Source: Halorussus salilacus (GTDB taxonomy: Archaea > Halobacteriota > Halobacteria > Halobacteriales > Haladaptataceae). From it: a stretch of DNA of 64,000 nt. Under the pieces are notes generated by a model. The model searched no databases. It saw only the letters and a list, made by a program, of their open reading frames with translations, and had not been told where the DNA came from. Shown piece by piece: positions 42,540 to 51,463 of this stretch (positions are counted from its first letter, which is position 1; each line of letters begins with the position of its first letter). Position numbers and translations under genes: made by a program. The stretch lies in assembly GCF_024138125.1 (NCBI RefSeq), contig NZ_CP099993.1, forward strand, positions 1,302,001 through 1,366,000, written 5' to 3'.

Positions 42540-43910
42540 TCAGGCGCGTCGCAGGGCCGCGAGGACCAGCGCGACCACCGCGACCAGACCGGCGACCGGT
42601 CCGAACCCCGGGACTCGCTCGACGCCCGGCGACGCCGAAGTCGAGGTCGCGTCTGGCGACGCCGAGGTGGCGGTCTCGTCCGGCGAGTGCGAGGTCGAGG
42701 TCGCGTCCGGCGACACCGAGGTCGTGGTCGCCGTCGGGTCGGGGGTCGCCGACACCGTCGGCGTCGGGGTCCGGACCTCGCGGTCGCCGAACTCGACGGT
42801 CGCCTCGGACTCGGGACCGTCGTAGTACTCCGCACTGGCGTGTTCCTCGCGCGCGGCCCGAACCCGGAGTTCCCCGGTCGCCTCGCCACGGAGTCGGACG
42901 GTGAGGTCGGTCTTGGTGTCGGGGTCGACGGGAGCGCTCCCGAGTTCCGTCCCCTCCTCGTCGAGCACTCGCACCGCTCCGCCGTGGGAGAGTTCGGCGG
43001 TCGCGTTCACGGCGGTGTACCCCTCGACCTCGGTCACCTCGGCGTCGCGGACGGTCGCGTCCGGTTCGCGGACGGTCCCGTTGTAGCGGTCGACCACCTC
43101 GCCGTCGTGGACGAGTTCGAGCGCGTACCCCGTCCCGGGTTCGACCCCGCGGAGGTCGAGCGAGACGCCCGGCCACCCCGACCAGTCGACCGGTCCGGCC
43201 GCGTCGGTGAGCGTCCGACCGCCGTCGAGGGTCATCCGCGCGACGACGGCGTCCTCGGGGTCGACGTTGACCTTCACGCTCCGGTTCACCACCTCGGGCG
43301 CGAGCGGGTCGTAGGAATCGAACTGGCTGAACTCGGCTTCGGTCGTGTAGAGGTCGAACTCCGGTCCCGCGATTTCGTGGTCGTCGAGGTCGTACCCGAA
43401 CGTCACCGCGAACCGGTCGCCGTCGCGGAGGTCGGCCGGGTCGTTCTCGCCGGGCCGGTAGCGCCGGTACTCGACCGCCTCGGTATCGACGAGGACGTAC
43501 GTCGTCGTACCGTTTCGGTAGGCGGTCGCGTTCTCGCGGCCGAGCCTGACGACCTTCCGGGTCCGTTGCGGGCCCGGGTTCGTCTGGTCGATTCGGAGGT
43601 CGGCGTCGCCAGCCACCGCGTCGAGGAACCGGTCGGTCGTCGTTCCGTTTCGCGAATCGAGGTCGGACGCGAGTCGCTCGGAGTCGATGGCGACGACGAG
43701 GGTCTCGCCCGCGACCACTTCGTCGGCGGGGTCGGCGGTCCCGTTCGCTATCGCCGATTCGACCGCGTCGGCGTCGTCGAGGCCGACCGTCGTGGCGTAC
43801 AGCGCGACGTCCTCGGCGTTGGCGGTGGGGGTCGCTCCCGCGGCCCCGAGACCGAGACCGAGGACGGTGACGAACAGGAGGGCGCTCGCGAGGGGGAGGG
43901 CAGGGCGCAT
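42540..43910 (-). CDS. Surface protein with PGF-CTERM-like sorting tail
   Basis: 456 residues. An N-terminal Sec-type signal (about residues 1-30) leads to an ectodomain rich in Asp, Thr and NxT glycosylation sites with beta-sandwich-like segments. A Thr/Ser/Pro/Asp linker (about 385-430) contains repeated SPDATSTS-type units. The end is VPGFGPVAGLVAVVALVLAALRRA in two parts: a PGF motif, one helix and a basic tail, which is the archaeosortase-processed PGF-CTERM arrangement. Likely glycosylated and lipid-anchored on the cell surface. Confidence 0.85.
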   Translation of the reverse strand: MRPALPLASALLFVTVLGLGLGAAGATPTANAEDVALYATTVGLDDADAVESAIANGTADPADEVVAGETLVVAIDSERLASDLDSRNGTTTDRFLDAVAGDADLRIDQTNPGPQRTRKVVRLGRENATAYRNGTTTYVLVDTEAVEYRRYRPGENDPADLRDGDRFAVTFGYDLDDHEIAGPEFDLYTTEAEFSQFDSYDPLAPEVVNRSVKVNVDPEDAVVARMTLDGGRTLTDAAGPVDWSGWPGVSLDLRGVEPGTGYALELVHDGEVVDRYNGTVREPDATVRDAEVTEVEGYTAVNATAELSHGGAVRVLDEEGTELGSAPVDPDTKTDLTVRLRGEATGELRVRAAREEHASAEYYDGPESEATVEFGDREVRTPTPTVSATPDPTATTTSVSPDATSTSHSPDETATSASPDATSTSASPGVERVPGFGPVAGLVAVVALVLAALRRA

Positions 43911-44002
43911 CGTCCCCGAATTGCAGCAGAGTCATGTTATATCTTTGGAAGGTGGGGCGGGCCGACTCCGCGCTCGCGGTGCCCGGGGACGGACGGGACC
44001 GC

Positions 44003-45295
44003 TCAGGCCGGAACCGTCTCGGTGTCGACGAACCGGACCTGGACCGCGACCCGGTTGTCGGCGTGAGCGTTTATCCGCCTGCTCAACCGCTCGGCGAGGT
44101 CGGGGTACTCCTCGCCGGAGGGGCGGCCGACCGTGACCACGACCCTGCTCGACCGGGAGAACGTGGGGTCGTCGGTGGTCTGGAACTCGACGCCCAGGAG
44201 TTGCGCGCCGGGCGTGTCCACGACGACCTGCTTGACCTCGTCGCGCGCGTCCTCCTGAAAGCTCGCCGACTGCATGCTCGTGAAGGTGACCCCGCCGAGG
44301 AACACCGAGAGTATCGCGAGGGCCGCGAGCAGGACGCCCGCGCGCTTGAGGAGGTTGGCCCGCGTCTCGTCGAGCTGGAACCACTCGTTCGGTCGGTAGC
44401 CGAGGTACCAGAGGACGACAAGCCCCGAGAGGTTGATCGAGAGGAGGTTGACGAGGACGAGGACGCCCGAGCTGATGGCCGCCATCGGGTGGCCCCACGC
44501 GATGGAGATGCCGACCGCCGCGGCGGGCGGGACGAGCGCCGCGGCGATCATCACGCCCACCAGCGCCACCGAGACGCCCGACGCGACGCTGAGGACGCCC
44601 GCCGCGCCCGCGCCCAGCGCGACCACCAGCGAGAGGAAGTCGGGCGTCAGTCTGCCGCTTATCTGGGGGATGGTCGTCACGTCGGTTCCCGGCGGGACGA
44701 GGAAGCCGAACCGGACCGCGACCGCGAACACCGTCGCGCTCGCGATGGTCAGGGTCCCGCCGAGCACCTGAAACCGCAGGCCATCGCGGAACAGTTCGCG
44801 GTCGCCCAGCACCGTTCCGACGCTCGCCCCCACCGCGGGACCGATGAGCGGCGCGATGACCATCGACCCCACCACGACCGCCGGGGAGTCGAGCAGGAGG
44901 CCCGCGGTCGCGACCACCGCGCTGATTATCGTCATCGCGACGAACGTGGGGAACTCGGGCGACAGTGCGCTGGCGGTCGAGCGAATCTCCTGTCGGGAGA
45001 TGCGGTCGGGGTCGCCGTTCCCCTCGGCGTACTTCCGTTCGAGCTTCTCGAATCGACGCGAGGTGTCGGTCTTGGCGTCGATGATGACGGCGTGGACCTC
45101 GTCGCCGAGTCCCGCGTCCTGTAGCCTGTCGAGGATGGGCTGGACCGCGTTGTTCGGTAGCGGGAAGTAGGCGATGTCGGTGTACTCCCGGCCGCTGGTC
45201 TCGTCGGTCAGCATGTAGTCGATGCCCTCCTCGTCGAGGACCCCGATGACCGTGTCTCGCTTTCCGGCCGGAATCGAGACCTGTACGAGCCGCAT
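44003..45295 (-). CDS. DUF389 membrane protein, copy 2
   Basis: 430 residues from ATG 45295 (MRLVQVSIPAGKRDTVIGVL). It has the same plan as copy 1: a soluble N-terminal domain, PAVVVGSMVIAPLIGPAVG, GVMIAAALVPPAAAVGISIAW, and an external-looking C-terminal domain that again ends in a VVVTVGRPSGEEYPDLAERL segment. The two paralogues are clearly related but not recent duplicates. The function is not known. Confidence 0.88.
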   Translation of the reverse strand: MRLVQVSIPAGKRDTVIGVLDEEGIDYMLTDETSGREYTDIAYFPLPNNAVQPILDRLQDAGLGDEVHAVIIDAKTDTSRRFEKLERKYAEGNGDPDRISRQEIRSTASALSPEFPTFVAMTIISAVVATAGLLLDSPAVVVGSMVIAPLIGPAVGASVGTVLGDRELFRDGLRFQVLGGTLTIASATVFAVAVRFGFLVPPGTDVTTIPQISGRLTPDFLSLVVALGAGAAGVLSVASGVSVALVGVMIAAALVPPAAAVGISIAWGHPMAAISSGVLVLVNLLSINLSGLVVLWYLGYRPNEWFQLDETRANLLKRAGVLLAALAILSVFLGGVTFTSMQSASFQEDARDEVKQVVVDTPGAQLLGVEFQTTDDPTFSRSSRVVVTVGRPSGEEYPDLAERLSRRINAHADNRVAVQVRFVDTETVPA

Positions 45296-45402
45296 ACTCG
45301 CAGATGACGCGGGGGCGGTAAATACCCCGGGGCCGCGGAAGCGGCGCGGTCGTCGCGCCAGCGACCGCGGCGAGGCCCTCGCGCCAGCGAGCGAGGGAGG
45401 CG

Positions 45403-45606
45403 TCACGCCGACCGGTCCCGGGAGCGTTCCCGGAGGAACACGTAGACGAACAGGCCGGGGAGCGCGAGCAGGCCGACCCCGACGCCCCACGCCAGCGGGC
45501 GGTCCTTCCCGCGTCGTCTGGCGTCCCGATGGACGTAGACCCCGACCGGGACGGCGAAGACGACTTCCGTGAGAGCGAGTCGGACGAGGGCGGGCGGGAG
45601 GTCCAT
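45403..45606 (-). CDS. Small two-helix membrane protein
   Basis: 67 residues: helix 1 (about 6-24), a basic loop [12 protein letters not shown], helix 2 (about 38-57) and an Arg/Asp-rich tail. The arrangement with a short basic loop is a recurrent haloarchaeal membrane-protein type. Function unknown. Confidence 0.6.
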   Translation of the reverse strand: MDLPPALVRLALTEVVFAVPVGVYVHRDARRRGKDRPLAWGVGVGLLALPGLFVYVFLRERSRDRSA

Positions 45607-45657
45607 GTCGGTCGCACAGAGGCGAGGGTGAAACGTCTTTCCCGAAACGGCTCCTCT

Positions 45658-45757
45658 CGACCGAGCGACCGCGGTCGCGGTCGCTCGGTCGCTCGGTCGC
45701 CCGGTCGCTCGGTCGCGGTCGCTCGGTCGCAGTCGCGGTCGCTCGGTCGAACCGCGG
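45658..45757. repeat. Simple CGGTCGCT-type repeat tract
   Basis: About 100 bp of repeated 8-mers (CGGTCGCT and variants such as CGGTCGCGGTCG) immediately upstream of engB. It is not coding in a supported frame. Slippage-prone; may vary between strains. Confidence 0.8.
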
Positions 45758-45788
45758 CCATTTTACCCCGACGCCCCGAAGGGCGGGT

Positions 45789-46409
45789 ATGTTCGAGAGT
45801 CGCCCGGACCGCGGCGCGGAGGTCGTCTTCGTCGGCCGGTCGAACGTCGGGAAATCCACCCTGATGCGCGAGCTCACGGGCCACCACTTCGACACCGGGG
45901 GCAAGCCCGGCGTGACCCGCTCGCCCAACCACTACGACTGGACCAGCGAGGACTTCGTGCTGACCGACCTGCCCGGATTCGGGTTCATGTCGGGCGTCTC
46001 CGAGGAGCGCCGCGAGCAGATAAAGACCGACATCGTCCGGTACATCGAGGACCACGCCGACCAGATTCTGGTCGGCGTGCTGGTGGTCGACGGCAAGAGC
46101 GTCGTCGACATCATCGACCGCCACTCCGGCGAGGACGAGGTGCCCTACGACGTGGAGATGTTCTACTTCCTCCGGGACGTGGGCATCCCGGTCGTGGTCG
46201 CGGTCAACAAGATGGACAAGGTCGACGACGAGGACGAGCGACTGAACGAACTCTGCGACCGACTGGGCCTGCATCCGCCGTGGAAGCAGTGGCGCGACAC
46301 CGTCGCGCCCATCTCAGCGAAGCGCGGGAACATCGACGCGCTGAACGAGGCGGTGAAGGAGAAGCTTCACGAGCAGAAGCGCGACGACCTCCTGAAGTTC
46401 TTCTCCTAG
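45789..46409 (+). CDS. engB: EngB-family GTP-binding protein
   Basis: 206 residues. G1 GRSNVGKST (16-24), switch I threonine in [10 protein letters not shown]3 DLPGFGF, G4 NKMD and G5 ISAKRG are all intact. EngB proteins help assemble the large ribosomal subunit in bacteria, and haloarchaea carry this homologue. The ATG at 45789 is 9 residues shorter at the N terminus than typical bacterial proteins. Confidence 0.95.
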   Translation: MFESRPDRGAEVVFVGRSNVGKSTLMRELTGHHFDTGGKPGVTRSPNHYDWTSEDFVLTDLPGFGFMSGVSEERREQIKTDIVRYIEDHADQILVGVLVVDGKSVVDIIDRHSGEDEVPYDVEMFYFLRDVGIPVVVAVNKMDKVDDEDERLNELCDRLGLHPPWKQWRDTVAPISAKRGNIDALNEAVKEKLHEQKRDDLLKFFS

Positions 46410-46527
46410 GTCGAGTTGCGGTTAGAGACTCTCTCCGAACTGATATCGACGAGGTGAACGCTAGGTCATCCTCCTCCCCCGCCCGCTCGCTACGAACCCT
46501 CTGCGAACACTCGACGACGAACACCCA

Positions 46528-46692
46528 GAAAGCCCCCGCCCGCTCGCGGTCGCTCTGACGGATATCTGCGCTCTCAGCACCGCCCGCGCAGATAGGGCCG
46601 TCAGAGACGACCACGTAAACGCGAGCGGGCGGCCCCTTTCAGTCCCGCCCCCGGTGGATTGGTTCTCCCGCCGATTCCCGGCGGATGGTTCA
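46528..46692. repeat. GAAAGCCCCCG...GGCCCCTTTC repeat, copy 2, with nested palindrome
   Basis: Starts GAAAGCCCCCG and reaches GGCCCCTTTC (46631-46640), then the same tail of motifs as copy 1. The centre holds three nested inverted repeats: 13 bp (46536-46548 with 46620-46632), 9 bp (46553-46561 with 46598-46606) and 8 bp (46564-46571 with 46586-46593). One long stem-loop of about 100 nt could form. Confidence 0.88.
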
Positions 46693-46797
46693 CCCGCGCG
46701 TCTCCGGTGGAAGGGTCACCGAGCGCAGGAGTGCGAGCGCGGCGATTCTCGACGGGCGATGCAAACCGTTACCCGACGCGAGAGCGAATCGTCGGGC

Positions 46798-47361
46798 ATG
46801 ACCGACACCGAGGCCGCGGAGGACGAGTTCGACCCCGAGGCGTGGCGCGAGCAGTTGGAGAGCCACCGCGAGGAGAAAGACGAGTTCTTCGCGGAACACC
46901 CCCAGTCGCCGATTCCGCCCGAGGACCGCGAGGGGTTCTCGGGGCTGGAGTACTTCGACCCCGACCCCGACTACCGCGTGGTCGCGAGCGTCGAGGTCCA
47001 CGAGAATCCGGGGCCCGTGGAGATGGACGTGACCGCGGGCGCGCCACAGCGGTACCTCCGGGTGGCGACCCTGCACTTCAAACTGGGCGAGGAGTACGAG
47101 CTGGCGGCCTACAGCCGGGAAGACCACGAGGGGCTGTTCGTCCCCTTCCGCGACAAGACCACGGGCCAGCAGACCGACGAGCACGGTCGGTACATGGAGT
47201 TCGAGGTGGAGGGAGAGTTAGCCGACACCGACGAGATGGTCGTGGACTTCAACCTCGCGTACTCGCCGTTCTGCGCCTACAGCGAAACGTTCGCGTGTCC
47301 CCTCCCGCCCGAGGAGAACTGGCTCGACACCGAGATTCTGGCGGGCGAGCGGACGCGGTGA
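46798..47361 (+). CDS. DUF1684 protein
   Basis: 187 residues. The opening WREQLESHREEKDEFFAEHPQSPIP and the later beta-rich core with CPLPPEENWLDTEI identify the DUF1684 family, small cytosolic proteins of unknown activity found in many bacteria and haloarchaea. ATG at 46798 is the start used by the family; the longer frame runs into the repeat element. Two Cys, in SPFCAYSETFACPLP, are probably conserved. Confidence 0.92.
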   Translation: MTDTEAAEDEFDPEAWREQLESHREEKDEFFAEHPQSPIPPEDREGFSGLEYFDPDPDYRVVASVEVHENPGPVEMDVTAGAPQRYLRVATLHFKLGEEYELAAYSREDHEGLFVPFRDKTTGQQTDEHGRYMEFEVEGELADTDEMVVDFNLAYSPFCAYSETFACPLPPEENWLDTEILAGERTR

Positions 47362-47456
47362 CGGCCAAGAGAGTATAAGGCACATACTAGGGGATTAACT
47401 GTCCCTAAGATGTATTGGGGTTGCGTTTATACATCTGCGCGGCCAGCGACGAGACG

Positions 47457-47630
47457 ATGAGCGCAACCACTTGGAGCGACCCGAACGACTGTCCGTTCTG
47501 CGGGGCAGAGCTACCGAATCCCGGCGCGGGATTCGTCGACCACATCGGCGCGAACCCGGACTGCGAAGCGGGGTTCGAGGCGTGGCGCGAGCACATCGCC
47601 GGGGACGTGCCCGGCGGCTGGGGCGGGTAG
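47457..47630 (+). CDS. Small zinc-ribbon protein
   Basis: 57 residues. CPFCGAELP and a downstream His and Cys (DHIGANPDCEAGF) suggest a CxxC...HxxxxxxC zinc site. Short haloarchaeal proteins of this type (one zinc ribbon, Trp-rich end) are common and unassigned. TATA-like TTTATA at 47426-47431 lies 26-31 bp upstream, fitting a leaderless transcript. Confidence 0.85.
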   Translation: MSATTWSDPNDCPFCGAELPNPGAGFVDHIGANPDCEAGFEAWREHIAGDVPGGWGG

Positions 47631-47637
47631 GAACCGA

Positions 47638-47664
47638 CCGCGCTCGGCCCGCGGCCGAGCGCGG
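47638..47664. terminator. Hairpin between two converging genes
   Basis: A perfect 12-bp stem (47638-47649 with 47653-47664) and 3-nt loop fills the 37-bp spacer between the zinc-ribbon gene and the antiporter gene. Function as a two-way terminator is inferred. Confidence 0.55.
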
Positions 47665-47667
47665 CCG

Positions 47668-48912
47668 CTACGCCTCGACGTCGGGCGTCTCGTCTTCGTC
47701 CATCGTGACGAGTTCGCCGACGCCCTGTAGCCAGTCGACGCCCCACTTCATCGTCACCGGAACGAGCGCGGTGGTCAGCATCGCGAGGAACACGAGGATG
47801 GAGAACAGCTGCTGGTCGATGATGCCCGCGTTCAGGCCGATGGAGGCGATGATTATCTCGACGGTCCCGCGGCCGTTCATCCCGAGGCCGATGACGAACC
47901 CCTCCCGAGAGGTGAGGTCGGTCGGCAACGAGAAGGCCCACGACCCGACGATTTTCCCGACGAACGCGACACCGGTCAGCAGGGCGAGCAGGCCAACGTC
48001 GGAGGCGAACACGTCCAGCGTCAGGTCGAACGCCACGGTGACGAAGAAGATGGGCGCGAAGAAGCCGATGGCGAGGTCGTAGATGACGCCGTACACCTGC
48101 TCGTAGAGGTCGGGCTGGAGGTCGGCCTGCCGGAGAAAGAGCCCGGCGACGAACCCGCCGATGATCATGTGGAGGCCAGCGAGGTCGGCGAGGTACGCGA
48201 ACACGAGCGCGACCACCATCGCCACGGTGAACGCCGAGGTCCGGTCGACGAACCCGTACCGCTCGCGGAGTTGCTCGAAGCGGGTCCACAGCGGCGGGAG
48301 GAACTTGTCGCCGATGATCAGCGCGACCGCGAAGAACGCCAGCGCCTTGCCCGCGATGGTCGCGATGGTCGTCGCCTCGACCGAACCCGCCTCGATGAAG
48401 CCGATGACGCCCGCGAACACGACCAGCACGCCCACGTCGGAGACCAGTGCGCCGCCGAGCAGGACCCCGGCGATGCGCGTATCGAGCAGGTCGAGGTCCA
48501 CGAGGATGCGCGATTTGGTCGCCAGCGACGTCGCCGCCATGGCGATGCCGATGAACAGCGACGGCCCGGTCGCGAGTCCGATGAGTACCCCGGCGAGGTA
48601 GCCGAGGCCGAACGGGACGACGAATCCGCCGACCGCGACCAGCAACGACTTGCTCCCGAGTTCGAACAGGTCGTGGATGTCGACCTCCATGCCGACGTAG
48701 ACCATCAGCAGGAACACGCCGAGTTCGGCGAGGATGTCGAGCTCCTCGGCTGGCTGGAGCAGTCCGAGCAGAGGCGGCCCGAAGACGACGCCAGCGAGGA
48801 GTTCGCCCATCAGCGCGGGGTAGCCGAGTCGCTCCGAGAGCGACCCGAACACCCACGCCAGCGCCAACACGAGCAGGAGATTGAGGATGTCGAAGCCGAC
48901 GGCTTCTACCAT
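47668..48912 (-). CDS. Kef-type cation:proton antiporter (CPA2)
   Basis: 414 residues with 12-13 membrane helices. ERLGYPALMGELLAGVVFGP at helix 2 and GVFLLMVYVGMEVD are CPA2 antiporter motifs; the later GFVIGLGMNGRGTVEIIIA segment is the conserved ion-site helix. It exchanges K+ or Na+ with H+ for ion and pH homeostasis. There is no C-terminal TrkA regulatory domain. A possible distant promoter with an operator-like palindrome lies 330-350 bp upstream. Confidence 0.92.
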   Translation of the reverse strand: MVEAVGFDILNLLLVLALAWVFGSLSERLGYPALMGELLAGVVFGPPLLGLLQPAEELDILAELGVFLLMVYVGMEVDIHDLFELGSKSLLVAVGGFVVPFGLGYLAGVLIGLATGPSLFIGIAMAATSLATKSRILVDLDLLDTRIAGVLLGGALVSDVGVLVVFAGVIGFIEAGSVEATTIATIAGKALAFFAVALIIGDKFLPPLWTRFEQLRERYGFVDRTSAFTVAMVVALVFAYLADLAGLHMIIGGFVAGLFLRQADLQPDLYEQVYGVIYDLAIGFFAPIFFVTVAFDLTLDVFASDVGLLALLTGVAFVGKIVGSWAFSLPTDLTSREGFVIGLGMNGRGTVEIIIASIGLNAGIIDQQLFSILVFLAMLTTALVPVTMKWGVDWLQGVGELVTMDEDETPDVEA

Positions 48913-49325
48913 CGGGTCGCCACCTCGGCGGGAATCGACCGTCGGTCGGAGAGCGAGTCACCCGCGGCTACGTGTCGTTTCGTGTGCATTGTCGGGGATG
49001 TCAGTCGAGTCGGATCGCGGTCGGCTCACTATCGGTGTTCATGCGAGGTACTTGCGTCGCGAGTAAGTTCATGCTGTCGGCGACGCCGACGGAGACGCCG
49101 ATTCGGGTCGGTGTATCGTCGGTTCGGACCGGCGCGTCTGCGGGCCGAATCGGTGGGTCTGCAGAGCGCTACGTCCGGACGAATCCGGTCCGTCGTAGAG
49201 TCCCCGAAGCATCGGTGGCTCGCCCTACACACCGAACCGAGATAAATACTGGCATGTGATTACCGAATCGGTAATTATCGTTCCGTACGTTCCCGATTCG
49301 TTTTCGCCTGTCGCGTCGGCTCGAC
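48913..49325. other. 413-bp intergenic region before the antiporter gene
   Basis: No convincing gene. Several short open frames on both strands are Arg-rich out-of-frame artefacts. On the minus strand a TATA-like TATTTATC sits opposite 49241-49248 and a 17-bp palindrome at 49259-49275 lies just upstream of it; together they form a promoter-operator candidate facing the antiporter gene, which would then have a leader of roughly 300 nt. Confidence 0.45.
49259..49275 (-). promoter_or_regulatory. Palindromic operator ATTACCGAATCGGTAAT
   Basis: ATTACCGA and TCGGTAAT are perfect 8-bp half sites around one base. Length and AT-ended half sites suit a dimeric helix-turn-helix regulator, such as the Lrp/AsnC protein encoded 50 bp away at 49326-49796. 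Confidence 0.55.
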
Positions 49326-49796
49326 TCACTCCTCGCGCGAGTCGAACCGCTGGAACGACTGATAGTGTTCGCTCCGGATGAGGTCCTCCTCGACGACTTC
49401 GAGTCCGAGTTCGTTGAGGTCCTGACCGATTCGACTCAGGTCGTCGTGGTCGGTGCCGACCACGGTGGCGTGGATGTTCTCCTCGCCGGTCATGATCTCC
49501 CGGACCGCGACGACGCCCGGCACGTCGAGGGCCTCCTTGGCGAGTTCCTCGCGCTCGGGCATCGGCGCGGTGCAGACGATGAGGGTGTGGAGGGGGTAGC
49601 CCGCGAGTTCGTAGTCCACGTCGAGGGGGTAGCCCTTGATGACGTCGCAGTCTTCGAGTTTCCGGATGCGGTTTCGGACCGTGCTCGGAGCCACGTCCAC
49701 CGACTCGGCGATGGTGCTGGCCGAGACGTGGCGGGCGTCGCGCTGGAGTTCGTGGAGGATGAACTCGTCGAGGTCGTCGAGGTCTTCGGTGTGCAT
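49326..49796 (-). CDS. Lrp/AsnC family transcription regulator
   Basis: 156 residues. An N-terminal winged helix-turn-helix (about 8-60: ILHELQRDARHVSASTIAESVDVAPSTVRNRI in two parts) is followed by a ligand-binding RAM-type domain (HTLIVCTAPM, VAVREIMTGEENIHATVVG). Members sense amino acids or related metabolites and form dimers to octamers. The palindrome at 49259-49275 directly downstream of its stop is a candidate binding site. Likely controls the antiporter and/or itself. Confidence 0.93.
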   Translation of the reverse strand: MHTEDLDDLDEFILHELQRDARHVSASTIAESVDVAPSTVRNRIRKLEDCDVIKGYPLDVDYELAGYPLHTLIVCTAPMPEREELAKEALDVPGVVAVREIMTGEENIHATVVGTDHDDLSRIGQDLNELGLEVVEEDLIRSEHYQSFQRFDSREE

Positions 49797-49873
49797 ACTC
49801 CCACCTCAGAACCCAGCCAAAGAGAAGTTTCGGTCACGGGATCGCCCCGGTGAGAGTTTCGGAAGCCCGGGTT

Positions 49874-50554
49874 TCAGGGCGCGACGCCGACGGTCAGCAG
49901 GGTGCCGAACTCCCGGTAGCGCTCGACCATCGCCTCGCGGGTCTCCCAGCTATCGGTCGGGAACGCGCTCTCGTCGGGAATCTCGGTCTCGCGGTCCGGG
50001 ACGTTGTCCTGCTCGGCGACGTGAAGGCCCGCCTCGCGGAACGCCTCGCGGTACTCGGCGGCCGACCACCGGGTCATCTCCACGTCGATGTTCTCCTGCC
50101 ACGAGTGCGAATGGACGTTCTCCTCGTAGTAGTTCACGGCGCAGAAGAAGGTGCCGCCCGGTCGCAGGACGCGGGCGACCTCCCGGAGGGTCTGGCGGGG
50201 GTCGTTGGCGTAGTAGAACGCCTCCATCGTGAAGGCGTGGTCGACGCTGTCGTCGGCGAACGGGAGGTGGTCGAAGTCACCGACAAGAAAGCCCACGTCG
50301 GGGTCGTCGGTGTACCCGCGGGCGTTTCGAGCCATCTCGGGCGACCCGTCGAGGCCGTAGGCCCGGCCCGCGCGCTTGGTGTCCCGGAGCGCGCGGGCGG
50401 CGTACCCGCTCCCGGTGCCGAGGTCGAGGACGACCTCGCCCTCCTCGACCGGCATCCGGGCCAGCACGTACTTGGCGGTGTGCCAGTGGCGGTCTTCCAT
50501 CCCCTTGTCGCGGCCGTCTGCGGCCCAGTCGTCGAACTCCTCGCGAACGCTCAT
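49874..50554 (-). CDS. Class I SAM-dependent methyltransferase
   Basis: 226 residues. Motif I VLDLGTGSGYAARAL (about 43-57), an acidic end of strand 2 in YGLDGSPEM, and FADDSVDHAFTMEAFYYAND (motif II/III region) are typical of Rossmann methyltransferases of the UbiE/small-molecule type. Substrate not known. Start ATG at 50554 is favoured over a longer frame. Confidence 0.9.
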   Translation of the reverse strand: MSVREEFDDWAADGRDKGMEDRHWHTAKYVLARMPVEEGEVVLDLGTGSGYAARALRDTKRAGRAYGLDGSPEMARNARGYTDDPDVGFLVGDFDHLPFADDSVDHAFTMEAFYYANDPRQTLREVARVLRPGGTFFCAVNYYEENVHSHSWQENIDVEMTRWSAAEYREAFREAGLHVAEQDNVPDRETEIPDESAFPTDSWETREAMVERYREFGTLLTVGVAP

Positions 50555-50716
50555 GGGTGAAAAATGACGGCTCACGACTAAAACGGGTTCGGTACCGAAC
50601 GGTTGAGGCCTCTCTGCAATGGAACTCCGCTGAGTAAAATTATAGATCTATATAATAAACATTATATAATATTCTAGTAGAAAAATATAACTTTATTACT
50701 ATCCAATAACTATTTG

Positions 50717-51463
50717 ATGTCGGACTATACGACATTGACGAACAAAGGCGAACCTGAGATCGGGGAAGAAACCCTCAGTGTCTACCTGTATCCGAACGAA
50801 ACAGGCGACAGAGAAGAGGCGAAAAACGAAGTCTACGATGCGGTGAAAAGCGCTTGTGACGAGATTTACGACAAGACAGCAGTGCAATACTACGAGATAG
50901 CACTCTACGACTACGAATCAAACGTGGACGAAGTCGAAGATGAAGACGACGGTGACACGTACTTCACCAACTTCAAAGACTGGCTCGGCGACCAGGGGTA
51001 CTATGACTACAACGGCGTTCACCTAGGCGTCACTGATTCGACGAACTTCGCAAACGCCGAATACGTTGGAAAAGGCGAAACGTGCTGGGTAAACGGTACA
51101 GCGGCCTTCGTCGGAACCGCAGGCGGTTACGACGTGACGAATAATGACACGGCCCGATGGAAGAATCTCGCGGTCCAAGAGCCGATTCACAATATGGTCT
51201 CGATGGAGTACACCTACGTCGACGACCTGACGGAGGGTGACGAACACGACCTCGGTATAATCGACTCGGATGGCGATTCCACGCCGATGCTGACGTTCTA
51301 CGAGCGCGACGATACCCACCCGACGCGGAAACACGACCGCTCCGGGAAGGGTGACTGCGCTCCCGATAACACCTGGGACAACACCCATAGGCTCGACCTG
51401 ACGAGCTGTAGCATCGATGCCATCGACTACACTTCGTACCAAGAAACCATCAATTACTCATGA
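50717..51463 (+). CDS. Hypothetical protein of lower-GC islet, coupled to a Tat protein
   Basis: 248 residues from ATG 50717; a TTG one codon before is possible. No signal peptide or membrane segment. Rich in Asp, Glu, Tyr, Asn. A segment with VQEPIHNM near residue 156 has an Glu-x-x-His that could be metal-binding, with further Cys and His near the C terminus, but no family is recognised. AACTTTATTA at 50690-50699 supports leaderless transcription. Overlaps the next gene by 4 bases. Confidence 0.7.
   Translation: MSDYTTLTNKGEPEIGEETLSVYLYPNETGDREEAKNEVYDAVKSACDEIYDKTAVQYYEIALYDYESNVDEVEDEDDGDTYFTNFKDWLGDQGYYDYNGVHLGVTDSTNFANAEYVGKGETCWVNGTAAFVGTAGGYDVTNNDTARWKNLAVQEPIHNMVSMEYTYVDDLTEGDEHDLGIIDSDGDSTPMLTFYERDDTHPTRKHDRSGKGDCAPDNTWDNTHRLDLTSCSIDAIDYTSYQETINYS

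Noticed and set aside
48913-49325. Short open frames in the spacer before the antiporter
   Set aside because: They are Arg-rich, overlap each other on both strands and have no start signals; a non-coding control region is more likely.
50717-51463. Zinc protease assignment for the islet gene based on an Glu-x-x-His
   Set aside because: The motif is short, lacks the HExxH form, and there is no supporting second ligand pattern.
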